From Beroe ovata (taxonomy: Eukaryota; Ctenophora; Nuda; Beroida; Beroidae): a stretch of DNA of 64,000 nucleotides. The stretch covers positions 102,391-166,390 of the forward strand of contig CAMPET010000027.1 of assembly GCA_946803715.1 (NCBI GenBank), written 5' to 3'. Below are positions 33,770-43,982 of the stretch, in pieces; the first letter of the stretch is position 1, and every line of letters starts with the position of its first letter. The translations under genes and the position numbers were made by a program. The notes below the pieces were generated by a model. It worked only from the letters and a program-made list of their open reading frames with translations. It was not told the origin of the DNA and made no database searches.

Positions 33770-35452
33770 TTAATTGAGTTCATCATTTTAATTGTCTGAT
33801 TTATCGAACTGTTGAAAAACGACTCGTGAATTGATTATTGTTGATAGGGTAAAACGTGCATTTAATTTTTGGTACATAAATTAACGTATTTACAAGCAAA
33901 TTACTGTTGCTTTGAACTGAGAAATCGGTGTTTAAAATGTTTAATCTTCGTCTGTTTATGAGTATATGATTAAGTCTGATAGTTTAATTCTGAGTAACTT
34001 AATTTTTCCCAAAACCAAATGAGATTTGGTTGCTGTAGTCCGCAGCACCTGTGCGTTCTTTATTTTAAAGTCTGTGATATGAAGAAGAATGCGGCATATT
34101 CGTCAGACTGCCGTCACCTCAGTTGTAGAAACACTGTAGCGATGAGTTGCCAGCCCCTGAATATTTGTCATTAAATTCGATTTATTTTGTGATTTTGTTA
34201 TGTTAACAGTTGATACCTTATAACATCCACAATCAGTCTTTCAGTATGTGTCGTTGGCGTTTGTCTATCGATGATAGTCCCGTCTTCGCGACTCATGTCA
34301 CTGCGTCAGCTTGGCCCGGCATCGTCGGGATCGGAATTAAACTGAGGGTAGATTCTGCGCGCACACATCACCGCGCGCGCGCGCGTGATTACTTGATATG
34401 CGCATTCATTTGAAGTATTGAAGCGTCGCGCCTTACGCAAGTACCGATTTAAAGCAAGACATATGATCTTTCCCCGAAATGGAACAAACTTGTCACAAAG
34501 TGGGGACATACAAGAATGGGCGAATGTTGATGAACTTAGATCTCGGGTGCAACAGNGCGCGTTACATAAACGCATAAAGCTCACCGAGTCGGCCCTTCGG
34601 GCCTCCTCGGTGACCTAGCTCAACAGAAGCTACAGATGCCGCGGGGGGCTTGCCAGCCCCCTGATTAGATCGGAATTAGATCGGAATTAGATTTTTATAG
34701 AATCGGATGGTAGATTCTGCGCGCACACGCCAACGCGCGTAATTACTTGATATGCGCATTCATTTAGAGTATTGAAGCGTCGCGCCTTACGCAAGTACCG
34801 ATTTGAAGCAAGATGAAATAGTGATTGAAGATATCATACTATCATAGTTTGAAGTTCCAAATTCACACTTAAAAGTTCACTGTTCACTACTTTTTACCTA
34901 CTTATTCACCAATTTCAAGCATGAGACATTCCGAAAGATTTCCATTTTCGCACAATGTAACCCAGAGATATGAATGTCATACCACAATACATGACTGCAT
35001 GGGGTTAACGCAGAAACAATACATTGATGCCGAAGAAAGATTTAGTGTCGTCAGTGTCACATCATTATCCAATATTCGTGAGCATCAAATACAATGATAA
35101 AAGAAAAACTTTCTTAGCCGCTGTACGTTTACAGCATAATGATCAAAACAAACACATTTTGTCTGCATATCCCAATACCATGCTCTACAGGGATGTGGTT
35201 TATACATTTGTTTGATATTAACTACTCATCCACCAAAAAGTATGAATGCGCTGATTAACCCATAAAGAGTCATAAAACACCACAAATAGTTACTGAAGAT
35301 ACTGGATGCAATAGATAGGGAAGAGAGAAATTTAAAAGAAAATACTCTTATTGTTTCAGATTAATCAATAGCTCATTCCTATATTATGGAAAACAATTAG
35401 ATCTGCAGTTCACCGGCTGAAAGTTGTATCCCACTGTCCTGACTAGGGTCTT
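33770..35452. repeat. Repeat-rich intergenic block
   Basis: Contains: 34003-34146, a degenerate single arm plus loop of the foldback at 21423; about 34250-34330, a member of the GC-rich TIR family (ATCGATGATAGTCCCG ... CCCGGCATCGTCGGG); about 34345-34455 and 34709-34820, two copies of the same ~110 bp (GTAGATTCTGCGCGCACAC onward); 34545-34665, the GC-hairpin block also at 22483; and a single ambiguous base at 34556 between the duplicated parts. No gene seen; 34830-35452 is plain AT-rich DNA. Confidence 0.65.
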
Positions 35453-35718
35453 TCACCACAAGTCATTTGACCAGCACCACAAGTCATGTGACCAGCATCC
35501 ACAGTCATGTGACCACAGTCATGTGACCAGCATCACAAGTCATGTGACCAGCATCACAAGTCATNAGTCATGTGACCAACATCCACAGTCATGTGACCAG
35601 CATCCACAGTCATGTGACCAGCATCCACAGTCATGTGACCAGCATCCACAGTCATGTGACCAGCACCACAAGTCATTTGACCAGCACCACAAGTCACTTG
35701 ACCAACATCACGCAGTCA
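35453..35718. repeat. 21-bp minisatellite
   Basis: About 12 copies of CACAGTCATGTGACCAGCAT with CACAAGTCATTTGACC variants, with one ambiguous base at 35565. It ends 17 bases beyond the RAP1GDS1 stop codon and probably lies in that gene's 3' UTR. Confidence 0.9.
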
Positions 35719-35734
35719 CATTATGGGTAGGAGG

Positions 35735-38700
35735 TCACTTGAAAGGAGATAAGAGTTTTATCTCTGAAGCTAGTTGCTGTGCAGGAACATCACTACTCGA
35801 GACAGAAAGTCTATCCAGCTGTTCACCCAGCTCCTTAATATCCTCCTCTTCAGCTATACTCGGAGTCAGCAACCTGTGAGAGAGCCAATTAGCAACTTGT
35901 TAGCAACCTGGGTTACTTATATCTGAAGGGGCTTAAAATGAACATTATTTGAGTCGCTGAAGATTCACTCAAACTCGATTTATACGAAATATCCCATAGC
36001 TACTAGTTGAGCTCTGATAAACTTCATTGTTGGCGGAACAATTACAGGTCGATTACAGTTCATTATCATAATGACAGCTAAATGTCATACGATCTGAATC
36101 ATTGATGACTCTAAGACATGAATAACTCATTAAGCCATTATCATGACAGTAGAGGATTAACCGCACAATGTACTGTAATTTGGTAATAGTCACGTGATCA
36201 GAATAAGCAACATACCAGGAGTGATGTGTCCGCACATACACAGTGAACACAGACACAGACACACTTATACACATGCACACAAACACACAAACACATACAC
36301 ACACGCATACACACACACAGTACACACATGCACACAAACACATACACACACATACACACACACACAGTACACACACACACAGTACACACACACACGCTCG
36401 TTATTTGGCGGTTGATAACAGGTTCTGAGAGCGTGTAACTGTCACTTACGTGTATCAGGGTAAACACTTTGAAACTGCAACACACAAATATCATAAGTAT
36501 TGGGCAATGATTCTTGCAAAATGAAGAGCAGGATATAGCGAAAAGAAAGAGAAGTAGAAATATTAAAATACTGCTCATCCTATTTCTGACCATATTGATA
36601 TTGTGACATATATTCAATAACCACTTATTACCTCACAATATTGAGAGCGAGAATCCTGACATTAGGATTTGTATCGCCGGTCAGTGATGTCTCGCAAAAC
36701 TTCAGCACATTCTCTGATAAGAGCATAGTTCCATCCTTCATGGTATGTAGGATCTGTAGGATAGGTAATCAATTTAATTGAGTTAATTAAGTAATTAGGG
36801 GGCTATTATATAGCACAAGACAGGCAGGACTATGTCGATTGATGGCTATCAGTGACAAAGCCAATAATCCATAAATGTATGCAAAGAGTGGGTACTATCA
36901 ATGAATTAAAGTGTGGTGATATCAATATCTAATAAGATAATGACCTTCAATAGTCACTCTAAGGAGGCTAGCTTTGAGCGATTATCGCAATTTACGATTA
37001 GGTAGGCATCTACTCTTACAGTGGCATGCGGTGTAGCACACTGACACCGTGTTACAGGTGATACTATCAAAATAACACTGGTACACATGACACTATACTA
37101 TAGAACTGCCACAGTGTCACATTGTCACACTGCCACCATGGCAGTATGACAGGCACTGTCATGATGGCTCAACATACTTTCTGTACGGCAAGCCATGCCT
37201 CGACTTGCAGCTGAGGGAACTCCTTTGACTTTGTCATCTGTAGAATTGTTTGGATAACCTCTGGCGACAGCTGAAATAGGTACGAATAGAGTAGGATTAG
37301 AGTAGGTTTGATTCTCATTCAAATTTACCATTCCTATGGTAAACCCTAACTAGATTATGTAATGATGATGATGACTCTTTTGAGGGCGAATTTTCATTTG
37401 AAATTTCTAAAGTATAATGAGCAACAAACCATATCAGTGAGGCACTTTGGTGTCAGCTCGGCCTCTACAATCACAGTACAGAGTAGCCGTGGCGCCTCGC
37501 CCTGGATACCGTTATGGTACGTGTACTTGTCACCCAGCCCAGCTACACTCTGCAAGAGAGGGGGATATGATGCAGGCAATCCGGACACCTGCATATCTAT
37601 AGTCATTGTGAATATAGAGATATGATGGGGGGACGCTGTTACACCACTCGTGAGTAGACCGTGTAATCAGCCTTTTGTTGTTAAATGAACTTTCCACGAG
37701 ATGCGGATAATTTGGGTACATCAGCTAATTGGATCCTCTAATAGCGGACAGTTGTGTATGATGACACTACTCTTCACAACTCACTTTCTCTACCCTAGCG
37801 AGACTAATAATCTAGAAGTTATAGAATCTATTGTGAGAATACATAGCTCACTAAGTTTGAGTTTGATATGCCTGGAAGACAGATCACAGAACCTCATCTC
37901 CAACATATAACTCCTTCCATCACTCACAAGTCACACACAGTGACTTCCACTCACACAAAATCACTCGTACACTGTCACTAACTCACACAAAGTCTGGTCA
38001 AAGCAGGGCTGTGTAACGAATGAGCACCAATTCGTCACAACTTGCTGACACCACTGCATACCGGTCACGTAGGAATGCTTATTGCTTGCGAAGGAATTCG
38101 CTGACACCACTTCGTCAGAAAAGATATGTGTGACGAATGAGCACCAATTCGTCACAACTAACTGACACCACTGCATACCGGTGACGTAGGAATGCATGCG
38201 ATGGAATGCGCTGACACCACTACGTTAAAACAGGGCTGTGTGACGAATGAGCACCAATTCGTCACAACTTGCTGACACCACTGCATACCGGTGACGTAAG
38301 AGTGCTTGCGATGGAATGCGCTGACACCACTTCGTCAGAACAAAACTGTGTGAGGAATGTTGCACCTTTTCGTCACAACTTGCTGACACCACTGCATACC
38401 GGTGGCGTAAGAGTGCTTGCGATGGAATGCGCTGACACCAGTACGTCAGAACATGGCTGTGTCACGAATGATGTACCTTTTCGTCACAACTCGCTGACAC
38501 CACTGTCCACTGCTTACCGGTGACGTATAAATGCTTGCGATGGAATGCGCTAACACCACTACGTCAGAACAGGGCTATGTGTTCTATACCCCAGTTCTTC
38601 GACCTATTTCCTTACCCCCACCCCCTATCATATAATCATTCTAAATATCAAGGACACTACACACAGCATTACATATACGCTTGTACCTGTAATAAAGCAG

Positions 38701-40735
38701 ATTCACCAGAGAGTTGAGTAGCAATGTCCTTATTCCCTCTTGTTAAACAGCGGACACACCCCACTGACTTGAAAACAATCATTGGCATGTCACATGTCAC
38801 ATAGGTCAGTAGTGTGGGCAGGTGCTGCCTTACCATCGGTTTGGCAGTCTCACAGATTGAGAGATTGCGTAGGGCTGATAGGGCAGCGTGCTTTACCTGG
38901 GTGCGATTGTATGAGTGTAATTACACCCATTATGAGTGTGATTACACCCATTACAGTAGACGTGATGTGATTAGAGTAGACGATGCGTGATTGTATAGAT
39001 GTGTGAGTGAAGTATGGTGCGATTGTTGTTGTACTGTGAATTATTACATTAGTTGTATCCTAGATCAAGGGAGACTGACACGCGAAACACTATTGATGAT
39101 GAATCTGATTCTGAATTTGACACTTTGTAAGGTAAATAACTCTATACAGCATATACTACAGTACCTCCATACTAAGTGTGTGTCACAATTATTACAACTT
39201 GCAGATTTAACACATTTAATGATTCACACAATTCATAGAGAGATTGGTACGACATTTCTTCTGCCCGGTCTCGAGGAGCTGATCGTGGTATGAGGGTTTT
39301 GATAAACTATATGACCTTTCGTCCCAAAACCCAACAGAATATAAAACAACTAAACTGGAAATTGATTTAACTTTACTAACACGAACCACTTTGGAGCAAC
39401 TCCATTCAAATAGATTACATAATAACACATTTCTGGCGACAACCCCAAATATGCGGCACAACCATTTAACGCGCAGAGCATACATCCAGGGGTGATTCAA
39501 TCCGTACACATTTCATAATAATAACGAGGTGACTGATCTACACGGACACACGTCACACAAACACATGACACACGTCACACAAACACGTGACACACGTGTT
39601 TGTGATCTCTGTCACCTTGACAAGCATCTCCTCTGACGTGAACTCATGATCCAGTATCTGGAAGATAGTCTCCAGAAGTCCCGGGTACAGAGCCAACTCC
39701 GCACTTCGTGAATCAGACGTTGCCAGGTTACCAATCACTAGGGCGCCTGTGATCGAAAAGTGGGGGTCAGCGTATAACACTGTGAAGTTGAGCACCGCGA
39801 TTCCGGAACACCTCCAACATAGGTACCATGCCGCATACCAGTTCCTTTGAGGTGCTCTAGATAACCCTTCATCCAGCCCATTGCTTCTTTAGTCAGATCC
39901 AGAGTTTCATCCTGAAAAGCAAGCTGCGAGATCCTATCATTCGATAGAAGAGATACCAGAATCTGAGGAAATGATCATGTGTCATTATCCAACCAACTAT
40001 TTGAAAAATATGAAACTGATATCGAATAGGCTAAAAGGGATGTGGAGCGTTAAATTTTTTTACCGATCAGTCACTACAGTGTGTAAAGTACTACGGTAGT
40101 GTACCAGAAAAAAGTCAGTATTCAGACATCGTTTCAGAAAGGACACCATGATCGCTACTTACTCTACACTTACACTTCTACATTTCAAGTTGGTTGTGTC
40201 TCCAACTCTCTGATCCAGTGTGAATGAGTTGTACAAGAGAAGGGAGTGGGTGTTGTGAAACGTGTGTTACAAAGTGTGGTCAGTCCTCACCCTAATTCAA
40301 TGTGGCTAATTCAATACTATAATAGACAGATGGCAATATATAACATGGTTATATTGTAGGACAAATTTATGTACTACAAACACACTCACATTATGTGTTG
40401 TAAAGAATGTAGGTTTAATTCTTCATATTTGTTAGGATGGAGTTTTCTAACAGGTATAATTACGGTGGTAGGTACTTGACCATCTATACTACCATGCACA
40501 AATCGCTGAATTGATCACAATCTGAGCCCTCCCACAGGGCGAAAAGACCCAGTATTCCACACGACTATAGTGCTCATGGTCACCAGTATAACTCTATCAC
40601 AAGTGCATCGTGTGATGATCCATAGTAACTCATGATCTTTACACTCTATGCTAGTGAACAACGTGATAATCGCTTGTACACCGTGACACCACTATTTGCA
40701 CAGCTGGTGGAGAGAAGTGCAACCGTCACAGTGAT

Positions 40736-40766
<31 letters not shown>

Positions 40767-42706
40767 GTATCAGTTTCATGATACATTACAGAACGACGGA
40801 ATGGAGCATGCTGTATTTTCAGTTATAATCGAGAACAGGTGACGAAGCGGAGCTGAAGTTTTCAGAGTATAACAGCTCAAGTACCCTCAAATAGTATAGA
40901 AGGAACATGGTTGATGGTGCAAACCCCTCATCTCAGTATAAACCCCGGTCCATGATATGAATATCATGCCGTGATAACCCGTGATTACTGTGATTACCCG
41001 TAATTACTGTGATTTCCCGTAATTACCTCACTGGCTATCCTTTCAATGGGGTCACTGCTTGTTTCATCCATTGACGTGTTGATTATGTCAATTACGTCAC
41101 CAAGAACTCCTGCTTGGTACATTTCTATCTGGGCTTCTGGTTTCTCGAGGAAGTTGAAGTGACCAAGGACATCAAGTGCAGCTTCTTTCACCTGGACAAT
41201 GATCTCACAAGGTATTTCATCGATGATGATATGAGATCAGGTCATTATTGATCTCCGTTGCTGTTAAGTCAGCCTAAACGAATGACTTTATTATTCCGTA
41301 TAAACATACCTAAACATAACACCCTAAACATAACACCCTTTTTTGATGTAGGTAGGTACTTTGAAATGTACAATACATTGTTTCGAGGTTACAAATCATG
41401 TTGCATGACTGAAGTCATTCAATTCATGAAGCCATCATTTATTCAAAAATTCGTAATTACATGGTCATCCTCTTTATGCTGCTTGAGAACTTCACAGACA
41501 ATGGAAGCAACACCAAGTGCCAGCGCCGAATTTGCTATCTGAGATGATAAAATATCTTACCTTAAATAAGAACATTTATTATGGTTGACCAGTGATGAAA
41601 TTAGGTGACTGTCATTCACTAACTTCATCGCCATGATCCAGAAATGTTGCTGTGATGTTCAGTACAAATCTCAGCACAGTAGCATCAGTACTGTATCTCA
41701 AATATTCAACTATTGTCGGGAAACACTGTAACCGAATAGCCTCTTTCTGAACCTGAAACAATGTAAGATGATTGAACAATTGAAAAGATATTTCCCACTC
41801 TATAGTCTAGTGATGTATTGGAGTTAATAAGTCCTCTTTCTATCGGATAGAATTTGATTAATACAGCAAACCTCTTCATGATCCATACAGATAGTGTGAA
41901 ATGCACCACACAACATGTAATGTATTGAATTGTTTTCCACAGTTGTTCTCTCAACTGGCTTCAGCTATAGAGTTATGGAGTAAAATCGAAAACAGAAAGT
42001 AATTAATATAATTATAAGGTATAAAGAAGTAGCTCATTAAAAATTGATTAATGTCTGTGAATCAACTACGTACAATTCAGCTTTTAAATGAACTTTCCTT
42101 AAAGTGTATATCATGACAACCTGATTTAAACGAGATACTAGGCCTGAAATGCCCCCTTCACTCAATACAATTTGCCGGCCAGTATGACTTTCAAAGCATA
42201 GGTTTCCCATTGCCCGACATGCTTGTCTCAATACGACGAGCGAGCTATTGTGGACCAATGAGACCAATGGAGGAATCACCTGGATCATAAACGTGATATC
42301 AGAAATAAAATTTTGTAGTTTTTGCAGATTCAAACAATTCATACGGTATGACTACATGAAGCAGTAAGCCTACTTCTTGTTGAATGTAGGCAATCCTGTT
42401 TTCTTCAGCCTTCGCCATTTCTGCTATGACTTCAGCTGCCTGCTCTGCTCTACTAGAACATAGAAGTTCTGAAAGTCTGTTGACAATGCCATCATTGAGT
42501 AGTTCTGAGCCAGCCTGTAATAAAAACATTCTGCCTCATGAGTAAAGGTGATTCATTTTCAGAATAGAATTAGTTTATGGTAAGCAGATCAGGATTAACA
42601 TTTCTGAAATTACCTCAACTTCTATGCTCACTGTCTGAAGGAGACTTGCTAGATGTTGATCAACAACAGATGGTCTCCTCAATAATTGAGCATGGGGCTC
42701 TGTCAT
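35735..42706 (-). CDS. RAP1GDS1: RAP1GDS1/SmgGDS-like armadillo GTPase chaperone
   Basis: Minus-strand exons: 42706-42614 (ATG in an exon starting 42709), 42514-42374, 42279-42121, 41964-41872, 41752-41624, 41538-41461, 41191-41027, 39911-39839, 39746-39616, 38896-38834, 37549-37430, 37270-37178, 36753-36632, 35873-35735 (stop TGA); 532 aa. Armadillo repeats throughout: AEVIAEMAKAEENRIAYIQ, LRQACRAMGNLCFESHTGRQ, IANSALALGVASIVCEVL, GALVIGNLATSDSRSAELAL, HAALSALRNLSI. SmgGDS proteins bind prenylated or precursor Ras/Rho-family GTPases and promote exchange or trafficking. Against the human protein (558-607 aa) about 50 residues are missing between KPM (38834) and SVAGLG (37549), where a human-like PPVQFKLLGTL block would be expected; I found no exon there, only a satellite. 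Phases either side are both 0. Confidence 0.88.
36238..36398. repeat. (CA)n-rich microsatellite
   Basis: Imperfect ACACAC tract with GTACAC and ATACAC variants inside a RAP1GDS1 intron; it generates long spurious Cys/Val frames. Confidence 0.95.
37995..38580 (-). repeat. ~110-bp satellite array in RAP1GDS1 intron
   Basis: Five units spaced 110-116 bp, each with TGTGTGACGAATGAGCACC, TTCGTCACAACTTGCTGACACC, ACTGCATACCGGTGACGTA and GCGCTGACACCACTACGTC. Read on the minus strand, units contain GCAGTGGTGTCAGCAAGTT, the core of the array at 18.2-19.1 kb. The array fills much of the intron between exons 38834 and 37549. Confidence 0.85.
39960..41026. other. Large RAP1GDS1 intron
   Basis: Intronic, no exon found; the codon phase (0 to 0) and alignment to SmgGDS are continuous across it. 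Contains an (AG)n run at about 40738-40763. Confidence 0.5.
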
Positions 42707-42709
42707 ACC

Positions 42710-43234
42710 CTGAATGAGGATAAGATTGAATGGTACAAATTGGTATTATTATTATTATTGGTAAAAGTGCATAGGGGGAACAATTCTTGATAGTCCCTGA
42801 CCATTCTAGTACTTATAGAATTAGTAATGATCAATTACACAGAATTTTGACAATTTTTGTGATGAGTCTTCAAAAGTTTTACCATGATGATCAAATCTTT
42901 TAAAGCATTCCTTGAAATTTGCTTCCATAATTTACTATTTAGATTCACTGCTGAATCACTGCACTGCAGCTGTTTGATACAGCAATACTATTTCTATTTA
43001 TATGCACAAGAGCATGGAGAATGGAGATGATAAATGGTTAAATTGATATACACCAATAGTCAATACATGCAATATACATTGTTAAACTTTTATATTATAG
43101 TGGCACATCAACTTATATGAACTTGATGAATTTGCCTGGCATTGATAGGCCTTCTGACGCGAGCCGGAGATTATTAGCGGCATATAAGTGCGTACGCGCG
43201 CGAAAACTGGGCCTATAGTATACAGGCAACCAGT
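42710..43234. other. 5' flank of RAP1GDS1
   Basis: AT-rich; a TTATTATTATTATT run lies at about 42746-42760. No promoter motif or gene can be supported. Confidence 0.4.
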
Positions 43235-43797
43235 TGTCGATCGATGATAGACCCTGTCGAGAATTTCGTTTTTAATTGCGCGCGCGGCGCAAACTTATTG
43301 CTGACACAAGCCGCTTTGCGCCTTGTGGCTTGCATCAGCGGTTTCAGGTCTTGCATCGCCAGACAAGCATCCGCACCAGTGGATCACTATATCGTACTGC
43401 ACACGTTGCGCGCCCCTGTTCTACTCATTGAACTGAAAAATCGTGAAAAGACCACGGACACGCGCAGCGCGCGCGGAGTATTTGGGTCACGCAGCGCGGG
43501 AANCGTCAGCAAGCCGCTGTCTGAGAATAAGTTTGCGCCGCGCGCGCGCGAAACGAAATTCTCGACATGGTCTATCATCGATCGACAATGCTGACACAAG
43601 CCGCTTCGCGCCTTGCGGCTTGCATCAGCGGTTTCAGGTCTTGCATCGCCAGACAAGCAACCGCACCAGTGGATCACTATATCGTGCACACGTTGCGCGC
43701 CCCTGTTCTACTCATTGAACTGAAAAGTCGTAAAAAGACCACGGACACACGCAGCGCCGCGCGCGCGGAGTATTTGGGTCACGCAGCGCGGGAATAA
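43235..43797. repeat. Cluster of GC-rich TIR elements with one ambiguous base
   Basis: 43235-43365 runs from TGTCGATCGATGATAGACCC to GCATCGCCAGACA. Downstream to 43502 is a GCGCGCGG-rich segment ending GTATTTGGGTCACGCAGCGC. After the n at 43503 an inverted start-type end follows (to 43587), then a second near-identical copy of the 43303-43502 segment (about 43588-43797). Open frames here are by-products of GC-rich repeat sequence. Confidence 0.7.
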
Positions 43798-43871
43798 TCA
43801 CTATAATTATGAAATAGATGTAAGAGAAATTCAGTCAAATAGCCCTCGATTAATTTTCAGATCTACCTGGC

Positions 43872-43982
43872 CTTGTTTGTAGAATTTTACCCTACCGTCG
43901 GCGCCACGCAATTATCATCCAATTCCGCCTGGGATAAAATCCTGTCAGCATGAGCAAGGGTAGGGTGAAATCCTACAACTAC
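43872..43982. repeat. Hairpin MITE-like element
   Basis: TTGTAGAATTTTACCCTACC near the left pairs with GGTAGGGTGAAATCCTACAA near the right. An inner GGGATAAAATCCT block is shared with repeats near 270 and 19.5 kb. Confidence 0.6.

Noticed and set aside
35453-35718. Regular short repeats resembling a CRISPR array
   Set aside because: Units are contiguous 20-21-bp tandem copies with no unique spacers: a minisatellite.
36450-36474. Possible 25-bp microexon of RAP1GDS1 (minus strand, good TTGCAG and GTAAGT)
   Set aside because: Including it shifts the last exon into an early stop; skipping it gives a full-length C terminus that fits the family.
37995-38580. Open frames in the satellite (repeated Thr-Pro-Leu-His peptides)
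   Set aside because: They arise from tandem repetition within an intron, on the strand opposite the host gene, with no start context or family match.
43244-43797. Several 75-116 aa frames rich in Arg/Ala
   Set aside because: Produced by GC-rich transposon repeats; the same peptides reappear in each repeat copy.
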